Source of the DNA: Martinezella rhizogenes
GTDB lineage: Bacteria; Pseudomonadota; Alphaproteobacteria; Rhizobiales; Rhizobiaceae
Assembly: GCF_000799715.1 (NCBI RefSeq)
Contig: NZ_JUHG01000014.1
Span: 434,001 to 498,000, forward strand
Length of the DNA stretch: 64,000 bases
Direction: 5' to 3'
Below are positions 52,488-61,723 of this stretch, one piece after another; the stretch's first letter is position 1, and each line of letters begins with the position of its first letter. The notes below the pieces were generated by a model, which searched no databases, had not been told where the DNA came from, and was given only the letters and a program-made list of their open reading frames with translations. Position numbers and translations under genes: made by a program.

Positions 52488-55046
52488 TTATTCGGCGGCC
52501 GGGATCTGCTTATTGTCCTTGCCGGCCTTGCCGTCTGCCGGTGCCGCGTCGTTGGCGGCGGGCTTGGCATGGCGACGGCGCCAGTCGCCGAGGAAGAGCA
52601 GGATCGGCGCAGCGATGAAGATCGACGAGGCACCAGCGACAAGTATGCCGAACACCATCGGGATCGCGAAGCTGGAGACGGCGCTGCCGCCCCAGATCGC
52701 CATCGGCACAAGCGCCAGGAAGGCGGTGGCGTTGGTATAGAGGCTTCGCGCCAGGGTCTCGTTGATCGACTTGTCGATGATATCTCGCAGCGGCATCGAC
52801 TTGTAGAGCCGCATGTTTTCACGCATACGGTCATAGACCACGACCTTGTCGTTCACCGAATATCCCACAAGCGTCAGGATCGCGGCGATGGCCGTCAGGT
52901 TGAAATCGAGGCCGGTGATCGCGAAGAAGCCGATCGCCTTGGTGACGTCGAGTACCAGCGTGACGATGGCGCCGACCGCGAACGGCCATTCGAACCGCAC
53001 CCAGATGTAGACGAGCATCGCCAGGCTGGCGATCACGACCGACAGGATGCCCGCCCAGGCAAGCTCGCCCGAGACCTTCGGACCGATGACATCGGTGCCT
53101 TCAATGGTCGCGGCTGGGTCGATCTTGGTGATTTCTGCCTTGAGCTTGGTCACCGCGGCTGTCTGCGCCTCTTCGCCGCCGTCCTGGCGCTGGGCGCGGA
53201 CAAGGATACTGTTGTTGTCGCCGAAAGACTGCAGTGAGATTTCGCCGAGGCCGAGCGTGTTCAGGCCCTCGCGGAAGGTTGCCAAATCGGCCGCGTCCTT
53301 GGTCTTGACCGACATCTGGATGCCGCCGCGGAAATCGACGCCGTAGTTGAGGCCCGGATGGATGAACAGTACCACCGAGGCGATCGACAGGATCGCCGAG
53401 ACGGTGACGCCAAAGAAGCGGGCCTTCATGAAGTGAATGTGCTTGTCATAGGGGCTGAAGGGGATCAGCGGCCTGATGTTGAGCACCTTCAGCTTGCGGC
53501 GACGGGTGATGGCGATCATCACGACGCGCACGAAGGCGACGGAGGTGAACATCGAGATAATGAGGCCGAGACCCATGGTCACGGCAAAGCCGCGAACCGG
53601 GCCGGAGCCGAAGTAGAATAGGATGGCGGCCGCGATCAGGGCCGTCATGTTGCCGTCGATAATCGTTGAATAGGCCTTCCTGAAGCCGTTATCGATGGCG
53701 GCGAAGGCGGTGCGGCCCTTGCGGGTTTCTTCGCGGATACGCTCGTTGATAAGAACGTTGGCATCAACCGCAAGGCCGATACCGAGGACGATGCCGGCGA
53801 TGCCGGGCAGCGTCAGCGTGGCGCCGACCAGCGTCAGGGCCGAGAAGGTCAGGATCGTGTGGATGAGCAGTGCAACATTGGCGAGGATCCCCCAGGTGCC
53901 GTAGAGCACGAAGATGAAGGCGGCAACCAGGACGAAGCCTACCAGGCCGCTATAGATGCCCTTCTGGATCGCATCGGCGCCGAGGTCGGCGCCGACGGTG
54001 CGTTCTTCGATGACCGTCAGCTTGGCCGGAAGCGCACCGGCGCGCAGCAGGGCTGCAAGCGTCGTGGCGCTATCGGCGGTGAAATTGCCGGAGATCTGGC
54101 CCGAACCGCCGGTGATCGGCTCACGGATATTCGGCGCGCTCAGCACCTTGTTGTCGAGCACGATGGCGAAAGGCTTACCGACATTCTCGCGGGTGATTTC
54201 CGCAAAGCGGTTGGCGCCGGCACTATCGAAGCGGAAGGTGACCAGCGGCTCATGCGTGTTCGGATCGAAGCTGACGCGGGCGTCGGTCAGGCGGTCGCCG
54301 GACAGTTCGATACGATCGAGCACCGGATAGCTTTGGCCCTGGTCGTCCTTGAGGATCGTGACGCCGGGGCCGGGATTGTTCGGATCGACATTGTCCGCAA
54401 GCAGATGGAAGGACATCTTCGCGGTCGAGCCAAGCAACTCGCGCAGGCGCGAAGGGTCCTGTGCGCCTGGAAGCTGCACGAGAACGCGGTTGGGGCCGAC
54501 CCGCTGGATGGTCGGTTCGGCGACGCCCACCTGGTCGACGCGCTTGCGGATGACTTCCAGGCTCTGCTGGACGGCGGAATCGACGTTGCTGGCGATGCCG
54601 GCCCTCGAGAAGGACATGGTGATCGCGCCGCCATTGGGAGCGATCGTCAGGTCGGACTGGCCGGCAGAAAGACCGGATGTGATCGTGTTGGCAAGTGTCT
54701 GCAACTGGGTCACCGCATCGCCGCTCTGTGTCGGATCGGTGAGCGTTACGATGATCTGGTCGCCGTTACGGACGATCGAGCGGGTCAGGATGTTCTTGTC
54801 GCGCAGGACGCGACGCGAATCCTGCTGCAACGATTGCAGCCGGCCATTGGTCAGATCCTTCTCGTCGACTTCGAGGACGAGATAGGAGCCGCCGCGAAGG
54901 TCGAGGCCGAGCGGTACCTGGGTATGCGGCAGCCAGTTTGGGATTTTGCCGAGGGTCGACTGCGGAAGTACGTTCGGCAAGGCAACGAGAAAGCCAAGCA
55001 CGATGATCACCGAGTAGAGTGCCACCAGCCATCGTGAAGTGCGCAT
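52488..55046 (-). CDS. secDF: Fused protein-export subunit SecDF
   Basis: 852-residue fusion of SecD and SecF, which assists Sec translocation by proton-driven pulling. N-terminal helix SRWLVALYSVIIVLGFLVALP, the LGLDLRGGSYLVLEV signature, the SecD membrane block (GLAVDANVLINERIREETRKG) and the SecF-specific GLNYGVDFRGGIQMSV and GYSVNDKVVVYDRMRENMR. The conserved proton-path aspartates (D in AVDANV) are present. AAGGATAA lies upstream of ATG 55046. Preceded on the same strand by a small membrane protein gene (93 bp). Confidence 0.96.
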   Translation of the reverse strand: MRTSRWLVALYSVIIVLGFLVALPNVLPQSTLGKIPNWLPHTQVPLGLDLRGGSYLVLEVDEKDLTNGRLQSLQQDSRRVLRDKNILTRSIVRNGDQIIVTLTDPTQSGDAVTQLQTLANTITSGLSAGQSDLTIAPNGGAITMSFSRAGIASNVDSAVQQSLEVIRKRVDQVGVAEPTIQRVGPNRVLVQLPGAQDPSRLRELLGSTAKMSFHLLADNVDPNNPGPGVTILKDDQGQSYPVLDRIELSGDRLTDARVSFDPNTHEPLVTFRFDSAGANRFAEITRENVGKPFAIVLDNKVLSAPNIREPITGGSGQISGNFTADSATTLAALLRAGALPAKLTVIEERTVGADLGADAIQKGIYSGLVGFVLVAAFIFVLYGTWGILANVALLIHTILTFSALTLVGATLTLPGIAGIVLGIGLAVDANVLINERIREETRKGRTAFAAIDNGFRKAYSTIIDGNMTALIAAAILFYFGSGPVRGFAVTMGLGLIISMFTSVAFVRVVMIAITRRRKLKVLNIRPLIPFSPYDKHIHFMKARFFGVTVSAILSIASVVLFIHPGLNYGVDFRGGIQMSVKTKDAADLATFREGLNTLGLGEISLQSFGDNNSILVRAQRQDGGEEAQTAAVTKLKAEITKIDPAATIEGTDVIGPKVSGELAWAGILSVVIASLAMLVYIWVRFEWPFAVGAIVTLVLDVTKAIGFFAITGLDFNLTAIAAILTLVGYSVNDKVVVYDRMRENMRLYKSMPLRDIIDKSINETLARSLYTNATAFLALVPMAIWGGSAVSSFAIPMVFGILVAGASSIFIAAPILLFLGDWRRRHAKPAANDAAPADGKAGKDNKQIPAAE

Positions 55047-55139
55047 GGGTATTATCCTTGGAGATACGCTGATGCCAGCGGCGGGGCCACTGGCGGACGT
55101 AGGTCATGTTGGGGATGCGCCGACGGGCGCGTTAACCGG

Positions 55140-55559
55140 TCAGACGAAGCTGGCCGGCGGCGCGCGGGCGAGATAGGCGCGGAATGTAAAGATTTCCGGT
55201 CGCGTGACGTCGCCGCGATCGCGCGGCTGCCACGGGTCGATGAGACGTCCGAAGGACGGAATGGCCGCGAGCGTTACCGGCCCGATATCGTGCCAGGTGG
55301 CTTTCGGCAGAGCCGTGCGGTCGGCGACCACAATGCCACGCAACGGATCGCGCTGGGCGATATAAAGCGGTTGGCTGTCCCTGCCGGAGGAAAAGGCTTC
55401 CGCATCCGCCCGCGCGGCAAGATTGATGCCGCCGCCGAGCGCCAGTCCGAGATAGGCGAAGAAAGCGACAAACAAGGAGGCGATCACACGCGTTCCGGCG
55501 TGGGGCGTCCTTTCATCGTACTCTTCGCTGTCGGCTGCGCCGAATTCGAACGGGTTCAA
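55140..55559 (-). CDS. Single-span membrane protein of unknown function
   Basis: 139 residues. One membrane helix near residues 27-47 (ASLFVAFFAYLGLALGGGINL), an acidic cytoplasmic head (EFGAADSEEYDERT) and a periplasmic remainder with IAQRDPLRGIVVADRTALP. Starts at TTG 55559 because no ATG is available; the ribosome-binding site is poor, so the start is uncertain. It lies between the Kef antiporter and secDF on the same strand. Conserved position next to secDF would suggest an export-related job, but I cannot confirm it. Confidence 0.7.
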   Translation of the reverse strand: MNPFEFGAADSEEYDERTPHAGTRVIASLFVAFFAYLGLALGGGINLAARADAEAFSSGRDSQPLYIAQRDPLRGIVVADRTALPKATWHDIGPVTLAAIPSFGRLIDPWQPRDRGDVTRPEIFTFRAYLARAPPASFV

Positions 55560-55574
55560 CGGTTATAAAGGCCT

Positions 55575-57425
55575 TCATTCCTTTGCCGGAGCGGATTCCG
55601 GCGCTTCGGTCATGATATCAGGACGCTCCGCGTCTTCATAGTGCGGCCTGTCATGATGCACTTGCGCCAGCCGGTCAACCATGCCCAGCGCGATTTCCCG
55701 CTCTCCCATGATGACGGTATCGGCACCATATTGCTTCAGTACGTCGATTTCGGCGTCGGAATGGGCTCGGGCAACGATCAGGATCGACGGGTTTATGGCG
55801 CGCGCCTGTTCTGCCGCGCTGCAGGCTTCGAAAGTGTTCGGAATGGCGATGACCAGGCTGCGGGCCTCGGCGATATTGGCATATCCCAGGGTCTTCGCCG
55901 AGGCTGCATTGCCGTAGATCGTCTCGATCCCCGCCTGTTTCAGCTCGGCGATGCGCTTCTCGGCATCCTCGATGACCACGAAGGGCGTTCCGGAGGATTT
56001 GAGATTTTCCCCGACGATGCTGCCGACGCGGCCGTAACCGATCAGGATGGCATGGCCGGTGAGCGTAACCGTGCGCTCCTCCTCATCGACGGTGACGGGA
56101 GCGGGCTGTTCGGCGGCGAGCTGAGCCTCACTTGCCGAGGGTTGTTCAGCCTGCGCGGCAGGCTCGACCACCTCTGGTACTTCGCTCGGGCGCTTGCCGT
56201 CCAGTCTCCTTCGCAGCCAGTCGCAACCGAAAAAGACAAGCGGGTTGAGAATGATCGAGATGATCGCGCCGCCGAGGATCAGGTCGCGGCCTTCGCTTGG
56301 CAATAGGCCGAGTTCGACGCCGAGGGCCGCGAGGATGAAGGAGAATTCGCCGATCTGCGCCAGACTGGCCGAGATGATCAATGCCGTACTCATCGGCTTG
56401 CGGAAGGCGAGTACGATGACGAAGGAGGCGACCGATTTACCGATGACGATGATGAACACGGTCGCCAGCAGCGGCAGCGGATTGTCGATCAGGATGTTGG
56501 GATCGAACAGCATGCCGACCGAGACGAAGAACAGCACGGCGAAAGCATCGCGCAGCGGCAGGCTTTCCTGTGCTGCCCGATGGCTGAGCTCGCTTTCCGA
56601 CAGGATCATGCCGGCGAAGAAGGCGCCGAGCGCCAGCGACACGCCGAAGAGTTTTGCAGCCCCGAAGGCGACGCCGAGCGCGATGGCCAGCACGCCGAGC
56701 CGGAAGAGCTCGCGAGAGCCGGTATGGGCGATGCGGTGCAAGATCCAGGGAATGACCCGCCGGCCGACGACCAGCATCAGCCCGACGAAGGCGGCGACCT
56801 TGAGGAGCGTCATGCCGATGATGCCGGTGATGCCCATATCGAGGCCGAACAACCGGTTGATGCCCGCCGACAGTGGCTCGACCGTGCCATGGCCGTCGCC
56901 GGAAATGCTGGCGGCGGCGGGAATGAGGACGAGGGCCAGCACCATGGCCAGATCTTCGACGATCAGCCATCCCACAGCGATCTTGCCGCGCTCGGTTTCG
57001 ACCAGTCGCCGTTCCTGCAGGGCTTTCAACAGAACAACCGTCGAAGCAACGGAGAGCGCGAGGCCGAAAACCAGGCTGCCGCCGAGCGGCCAGCCCATCA
57101 GCGCGCCGAGCCCCCAGCCGAGCAGGGTGGCAAAGCCGATCTGGACGATCGCGCCGGGAACCGCGATGCCGCGCACCGACAACAGGTCTTTCAGCGAAAA
57201 ATGCAGGCCGACGCCGAACATCAGGAGGACGACGCCGATCTCCGCCAGCTCCGGCGCAAGGTTCTGATCAGCGACGAAGCCCGGCGTATGCGGGCCTGCC
57301 AGCACGCCGGCGATGAGATAGCCCACCAGAGGAGGCAGTTTGAAACGATTGGCAATGGCGCCGAAGATGAATGCCAGCACAAGGCCCATGACGATGGTCG
57401 AAATCAAAGGCGTGTCGTGTGGCAT
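55575..57425 (-). CDS. YbaL/Kef-type K+/H+ antiporter with NAD-binding domain
   Basis: 616-residue CPA2 antiporter. The N-terminal membrane part has about 12-13 helices (PPLVGYLIAGVLAGPHTPGF; LALSVASTVVLLKAL; VEDLAMVLALVLIPAA). After a charged Ala/Glu-rich linker (residues about 395-450) comes a TrkA-N domain (ILIGYGRVGSIVGENLKSSG, then AKTLGYANIAEARSLVIAIP) that senses nucleotides. Probably potassium efflux coupled to protons in redox stress. GAGGAGAA precedes ATG 57425. Confidence 0.93.
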   Translation of the reverse strand: MPHDTPLISTIVMGLVLAFIFGAIANRFKLPPLVGYLIAGVLAGPHTPGFVADQNLAPELAEIGVVLLMFGVGLHFSLKDLLSVRGIAVPGAIVQIGFATLLGWGLGALMGWPLGGSLVFGLALSVASTVVLLKALQERRLVETERGKIAVGWLIVEDLAMVLALVLIPAAASISGDGHGTVEPLSAGINRLFGLDMGITGIIGMTLLKVAAFVGLMLVVGRRVIPWILHRIAHTGSRELFRLGVLAIALGVAFGAAKLFGVSLALGAFFAGMILSESELSHRAAQESLPLRDAFAVLFFVSVGMLFDPNILIDNPLPLLATVFIIVIGKSVASFVIVLAFRKPMSTALIISASLAQIGEFSFILAALGVELGLLPSEGRDLILGGAIISIILNPLVFFGCDWLRRRLDGKRPSEVPEVVEPAAQAEQPSASEAQLAAEQPAPVTVDEEERTVTLTGHAILIGYGRVGSIVGENLKSSGTPFVVIEDAEKRIAELKQAGIETIYGNAASAKTLGYANIAEARSLVIAIPNTFEACSAAEQARAINPSILIVARAHSDAEIDVLKQYGADTVIMGEREIALGMVDRLAQVHHDRPHYEDAERPDIMTEAPESAPAKE

Positions 57426-57502
57426 GAGCCATTCTCCTCGATACTGGAAATCCCGCGCAATTTATGACATATTTGGCTTATGTTGACCAATATGGGTGGT
57501 TT

Positions 57503-57517
57503 TTGATTGTGAATCAA
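57503..57517. promoter_or_regulatory. Dyad upstream of the Xre gene, candidate operator
   Basis: TTGATT-GTG-AATCAA, a perfect 6-bp dyad, 12 bp upstream of the Xre start. Xre proteins often autoregulate through such sites. Confidence 0.5.
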
Positions 57518-57529
57518 GGCGGTAAACCA

Positions 57530-57787
57530 ATGATTCTCACCCCCGCGCTCTGCCGCGCCGCGCGTGGGTTGCTGGACTGGACGCAGTCGGACATTGCCGA
57601 AAGAGCCGGCGTGTCACGAAGCACTATACGTGACTATGAGGGCGGCCATCATGATATTCACCGGGCAACGGAGGCGCAATTGCGCCTCGCCTTCGAAGAG
57701 GGAGGCGTCGTCTTCGCGGAAATGCCGGAGCTTGGCTGGGGCGTCTGTCCACGTCGCGCCCCGAACCAGGGTGAGGGCCAGAATTAG
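57530..57787 (+). CDS. Xre-family helix-turn-helix protein
   Basis: 85 residues. Cro/CI-type HTH LTPALCRAARGLLDWTQSDIAERAGVSRSTIRDYEGG near the N-terminus and a short C-terminal helix. I start at 57530 (MILTPALCRAARGLLDW), as in many relatives; the 22-codon upstream piece is not conserved. There is no toxin-like partner. It is convergent with the glycosyltransferase gene, whose coding end overlaps this stop by 4 bp. Confidence 0.87.
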   Translation: MILTPALCRAARGLLDWTQSDIAERAGVSRSTIRDYEGGHHDIHRATEAQLRLAFEEGGVVFAEMPELGWGVCPRRAPNQGEGQN

Positions 57788-59280
57788 GGATTAGGCGCCA
57801 GGCAGGCTGGTGAAACGCGATAGGCGTAGATCGTCTTGCCCTTCTTATAGCCGAATTCGGGCGACCAGCTCTTGATCAGTTCCGCTCGACCGACCGTGCA
57901 ATCGAGCGGCGCGTCGTCGACATAGAGCACATCGGCGGTCGTATTCGAGGGCAGCGAGAAGTTCTGCTCGTAATAGCTCTTCGGGAAGCCGCCGAAGTTG
58001 CGGGCATGGATGCGATAGGCCTGGCCCTTCAGCGTATAGAACAAGTCACCGAGAATATCCCGGTCGCTGGAGACAATGTCGGGCAAATTCGCCTTGGCGG
58101 CGATATCGGCGACTTCCAGGCTGATGGCGCTGCGCCCGACATAGCGCTTCATCACCAGATCGCCGTTCGGCAGCTTGATGTCATAGGCAAGGACGGTCAG
58201 CACCGGCAGCAGGAAGGCAACGACGGCGCCGATGATCAGCGAAACGACGAGGCCTTTCTTCGTCAGGCGATACAGAATCCAGACGGCGAGGATGGTGCCG
58301 GCGGCATAGGCGGCGACGGCCCAGTTGGCATAGGCTTTGGCGAACAGTGCCTGCAACGTAATCATGAGGACGACCGGGACCGACAGCCAGAAGAGCAGTT
58401 TTTCCCTGTCGTCGCTTTGCCCGCGGATCATCCGCCAGGCGGCCCAGAGCATGGCGTAGAAGATGACGGGGCCGACGACGCCAAATTGCGCGCCGAGGAA
58501 GCCGAGGCCGCCGAGCAGGTGTTGTAGCAGCCCTCCGCCATTACCTCCGCCATTCCACCGGGCGATGCTCTCGGTATGCCGCACCGTCGCCGCGTCATGG
58601 GCGAAGTTCCACCAGAGGTTCGGGAAAACAACGATGGCGCCGACGATGGCAGCGATGATCACGTCGCGCCAGGCAATGCGCGCCGAACGCAAGGTCAGCA
58701 TGACGATGCCGACGCCCGGCAGCAGGAAAAGCACCGAATATTTCGTCAGGAAGGCAATGCCGAGGCTGGCGCCGAGGATCAGCGCCTCGAGGACGGACGA
58801 GCGCCGGGTGAGGCCGAGAAAGGCCCATATGGCAATGGTGATGAACAGGATCTGGATCGTATCGGTCGATACCAGCACCGCCGACAGCGAGGCGGCGGGC
58901 AGGGTAATGAAGATGACGCCGACCCAGGGTGCGATCTCTTCTCCCGTATCCTCGGTAAACAGCCGCCGCGTCGTCAGCATCAGCATCAGTGCCGTGGCGA
59001 GATGGAAAAGCGGCGCGGAGACGCGGATCCAGAAGGTCGAGTCCGATCCCGATATCGTATTGAAGAAACGGATCACCCAGGCGATCATCGGCGGCTTGGA
59101 ATAATAGCCGAAATCGAGGTTCTGCCCCCAGAACCAGTATTGCGCCTCGTCGACGAACAGATCCGTCCTGTTGAAGACGAGCATGATCACGCGCCAAAAC
59201 GTGACGCCGAAGATGATGGTGAGAGCAAGCCGCAGCGAAAGTCTCTGGTGGCTTGTTGCAGAGTGGGTCGTATCGGACAT
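57784..59280 (-). CDS. ArnT/GT39-type membrane glycosyltransferase
   Basis: 498-residue polytopic enzyme (about 11 helices) of the dolichyl-phosphate-mannose/undecaprenyl-linked glycosyltransferase group. The first periplasmic loop carries FVDEAQYWFWGQNLDFGYYSKPPMIAW, whose acidic pair is the GT-C catalytic mark, and LGIAFLTKYSVLFLLPGVG follows. Substrate likely an isoprenoid-linked sugar used to modify lipopolysaccharide or another glycan. A single gene; no partner sugar genes adjacent. Confidence 0.88.
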   Translation of the reverse strand: MSDTTHSATSHQRLSLRLALTIIFGVTFWRVIMLVFNRTDLFVDEAQYWFWGQNLDFGYYSKPPMIAWVIRFFNTISGSDSTFWIRVSAPLFHLATALMLMLTTRRLFTEDTGEEIAPWVGVIFITLPAASLSAVLVSTDTIQILFITIAIWAFLGLTRRSSVLEALILGASLGIAFLTKYSVLFLLPGVGIVMLTLRSARIAWRDVIIAAIVGAIVVFPNLWWNFAHDAATVRHTESIARWNGGGNGGGLLQHLLGGLGFLGAQFGVVGPVIFYAMLWAAWRMIRGQSDDREKLLFWLSVPVVLMITLQALFAKAYANWAVAAYAAGTILAVWILYRLTKKGLVVSLIIGAVVAFLLPVLTVLAYDIKLPNGDLVMKRYVGRSAISLEVADIAAKANLPDIVSSDRDILGDLFYTLKGQAYRIHARNFGGFPKSYYEQNFSLPSNTTADVLYVDDAPLDCTVGRAELIKSWSPEFGYKKGKTIYAYRVSPACLAPNP

Positions 59281-60014
59281 TAAAAGGTCGATCTCGGTGC
59301 CGGGTAGTGAGGCTTCATACGGAACTATCGAGCTCGACGCCAGCTCCCGACACTAGGGAAAGACGACGGAAAGCGCGGCGTGATGCCGCGCTCATAGGAC
59401 CCTTTCATAAGAGATTTGTGTCGCTTACGGGATCGGGAAGAAGTTTTCAGAGCACTCGCGGAGAGGTCTTCACGCGCACCTGTTCGAGGCGGCTCAGAAA
59501 TGTGAAGGCGGCAAGCGTCATGCCGGCGGTCAACAGGGCAGTCAAACCAAGAACAATCATTGCTCTCTCCACGTCGACATCGAAGGTGTCTCTACTTGCA
59601 AGATTAAAGCATGAAGCTTGCCCGTGACTTGCGGCCGGCCCCGGTTTTACTCCGATTGGCCGGTGAGCGAAATTGAATCGGGAACAGTTCAAATTAAAAC
59701 GGAGAAGCGAGCGGTGGCTATTAACCTTCAAGCAAGGAATTAACCATAAACATGGAGCCTGCACGTCGGAATGGGAAAATTGTTACTCGTTCTCACCAGG
59801 CATGAAGCCGCCCCGTCGTACCGGGCCAGATCCGGTATCAATCTCATCAAACAGGTCCGGGAACAGACTTTGATGAACGAGCGAGCTTCAGTGTGCCCCG
59901 ATCGATGGATCGACGGCGACGTGCGCCCTTTCTCGTCCTCTCATCGCATCTGAACCCGATCATAAGCGGTTTTCGCCGGGGCTCTTTGCGTCCGGCAGTT
60001 CGGCAGGGGCAATT
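59281..60014. other. Region between the glycosyltransferase and the chemotaxis operon
   Basis: 734 bp with only one plausible gene (the 37-codon frame at 59447-59560). The remaining 450 bp before icpA should contain the che operon promoter; no confident -35/-10, palindrome or RNA structure was found. Confidence 0.6.
59447..59560 (-). CDS. Candidate 37-residue single-span membrane protein
   Basis: A 37-codon frame preceded by GGAGAG six bases before ATG 59560. The product has an N-terminal hydrophobic helix (IVLGLTALLTAGMTLAAFTF) and a basic tail SRLEQVRVKTSPRVL, the layout of an inner-membrane small protein with cytoplasmic C-terminus. A longer 105-codon reading frame in the same phase exists, but its extra part is not membrane-like and lacks a ribosome-binding site. 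No family known to me. Confidence 0.55.
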   Translation of the reverse strand: MIVLGLTALLTAGMTLAAFTFLSRLEQVRVKTSPRVL

Positions 60015-61661
60015 TTGGCGCAGGATTCGCCGTCAGATCAGGCAGGGCGGGCGCAGGCGGGAAGCCTTCGCGATCGGCTGCGTTTTGCGGGGCTCGCCGC
60101 CGAGCAATGCGAGATCGTGCGCCGCAACCGGCCGATGCTCGAGACCCATTTGAAAGCCGGCCTGCGCGATCTCTTTCACCGTTTCCAGACTTTTCCCGAT
60201 GCCGCCCGCAATTTTGCCAGCGAGAGCCAGCTTGAACGGCTGCAGGATCTGCAGTCCTCGCACTGGGACGTGCTGACCGATGCCCGCTTCGACAGTCTCT
60301 ATGCCGAGCGTGTCAAGGTTCTCTCCGACAGCGAAAGCAAGATGGGGCTCGACCCGCGCTGGCACGTTGCCGGCCATGGCGTGGTCCTGGAGCATATTCT
60401 GGCCGGTATCGTCGGAGAGATCGGCGGCCGGGCCGTTTTGCCCGGAACCAAGCGCCGTGCCCGTGAGCTGAGCGAACTGGTCAAGGTCGCCGTTCGCCTC
60501 GTCATGGTCGATGTCGAAATTGCAGTATCGCTGCGCTTCAACGAATTGCGCCTCAATCACCAGCGCGCGCTGGCCGATCAGCGGGCCACCGATCAGGCCG
60601 AGGCGGCTGATCTCTTCGCCGATGTCATCCAGGGCCTTGCCGAGCGCGATCTTACCGTCCGCATGCCGGCCGATGCCCCTCCGGCCTACGCCGAATTGGT
60701 GGAAGCGCTGAACGCCGCGCTAGACGATATCCAACAGCAGTTTACGGCACTGTCCGGCGGTGTGCAGGCGGCCGAAGCGGCGACGAATGCCATCGCTCGT
60801 GATTCCCGGTCCCTCGCTCACGATTCCACGGAGCAATCCAAGGGGCTCGCCACCTCGGCGAGGCAGCTCGCCGATCTCGCCGATCAGGTTCGCGGCAATG
60901 CGACGAGCACCCGGTCGGCCGAGCGCGCCGCCGCCTCCACGCGCGTTGCAGTCGAAGACAGCGGTCAGGTTGTCGGCCAGGCCATCTCCGCCATGGCAGA
61001 TATCGAGACTTCGGCTGAAAAGATCGGCCAGATCATCGGCGTCATCGACGAGATCGCTTTCCAGACCAACCTCCTGGCCCTCAACGCCGGTATCGAAGCG
61101 GCGCGTGCCGGCGATAGCGGCCGTGGTTTCGCGGTCGTTGCCCAGGAAGTCCGCGCGCTTGCCCAACGCTCCGCTGACGCCGCCCGAGAGATCAAGGTGT
61201 TGGTGACGGGCACCAAGGCACAGGTCGACGCCGGCGTGCGGATGGTCGGTCGCACACAGGAGGCGATCGGCAGCATCGTCCGTCAGGTGACCGATATCAA
61301 CGACGCTATCTCCGGCATCGCCGCCGCCACCGACGAACAGGCCGCGGGCCTGCGCAGCGTGACGGTCGAGATCGGCAGCCTCAGCGAACGCGCTTCTTCT
61401 GCCGGCAGCCTCGCCGGTCGTTCGCAGGAGGGCGCCGATCACCTTCAAGACACCATCCTCGACCTCGGCCGCACGATCCGAGAATTCCGCCTTGAACGCG
61501 AACGGCGCCATGCGGTGGCGCCACGTTCAGCGGTCGGCGCGCAACGCTTCCCGGTCCCTCGGCACGACGACGTCTACGCCCGGCGTGAGCAGGACGAGGC
61601 TGTCGAATTCGACTTTCCGCCTCGCAGGGCAGCGATTGGGGGCGAGCGGAATGCTTATTGA
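60015..61661 (+). CDS. icpA: Soluble globin-coupled methyl-accepting chemotaxis protein
   Basis: 548 residues with no membrane helix, starting at TTG 60015 with AGGGG five bases upstream. Residues about 20-190 form a protoglobin-like sensor domain (HWDVLTDARFDSLYAERV; GLDPRWHVAGHGVVLEHILAG). A HAMP-like linker (about 200-250) and the MCP signalling domain follow, with hairpin tip IGVIDEIAFQTNLLALNAGIEAARAGDSGRGFAVVAQEVRALAQRS. The position heading the che operon matches IcpA of Sinorhizobium meliloti. Where HemAT-type sensors have a haem-ligating histidine I read Glu107; see findings. The C-terminus has no NWETF-like CheR tether. Confidence 0.85.
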   Translation: MAQDSPSDQAGRAQAGSLRDRLRFAGLAAEQCEIVRRNRPMLETHLKAGLRDLFHRFQTFPDAARNFASESQLERLQDLQSSHWDVLTDARFDSLYAERVKVLSDSESKMGLDPRWHVAGHGVVLEHILAGIVGEIGGRAVLPGTKRRARELSELVKVAVRLVMVDVEIAVSLRFNELRLNHQRALADQRATDQAEAADLFADVIQGLAERDLTVRMPADAPPAYAELVEALNAALDDIQQQFTALSGGVQAAEAATNAIARDSRSLAHDSTEQSKGLATSARQLADLADQVRGNATSTRSAERAAASTRVAVEDSGQVVGQAISAMADIETSAEKIGQIIGVIDEIAFQTNLLALNAGIEAARAGDSGRGFAVVAQEVRALAQRSADAAREIKVLVTGTKAQVDAGVRMVGRTQEAIGSIVRQVTDINDAISGIAAATDEQAAGLRSVTVEIGSLSERASSAGSLAGRSQEGADHLQDTILDLGRTIREFRLERERRHAVAPRSAVGAQRFPVPRHDDVYARREQDEAVEFDFPPRRAAIGGERNAY

Positions 61662-61723
61662 CCACTCTATTTCATGCGCATGCGGGCCGTGGAGCCCAAT
61701 TTCAGGCAACAAGGATTGAAGCG

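Noticed and set aside
57530..57787. Xre protein as an antitoxin of a toxin-antitoxin pair
   Set aside because: No small toxin-like gene is adjacent; neighbours are a transporter and a glycosyltransferase on the opposite strand.
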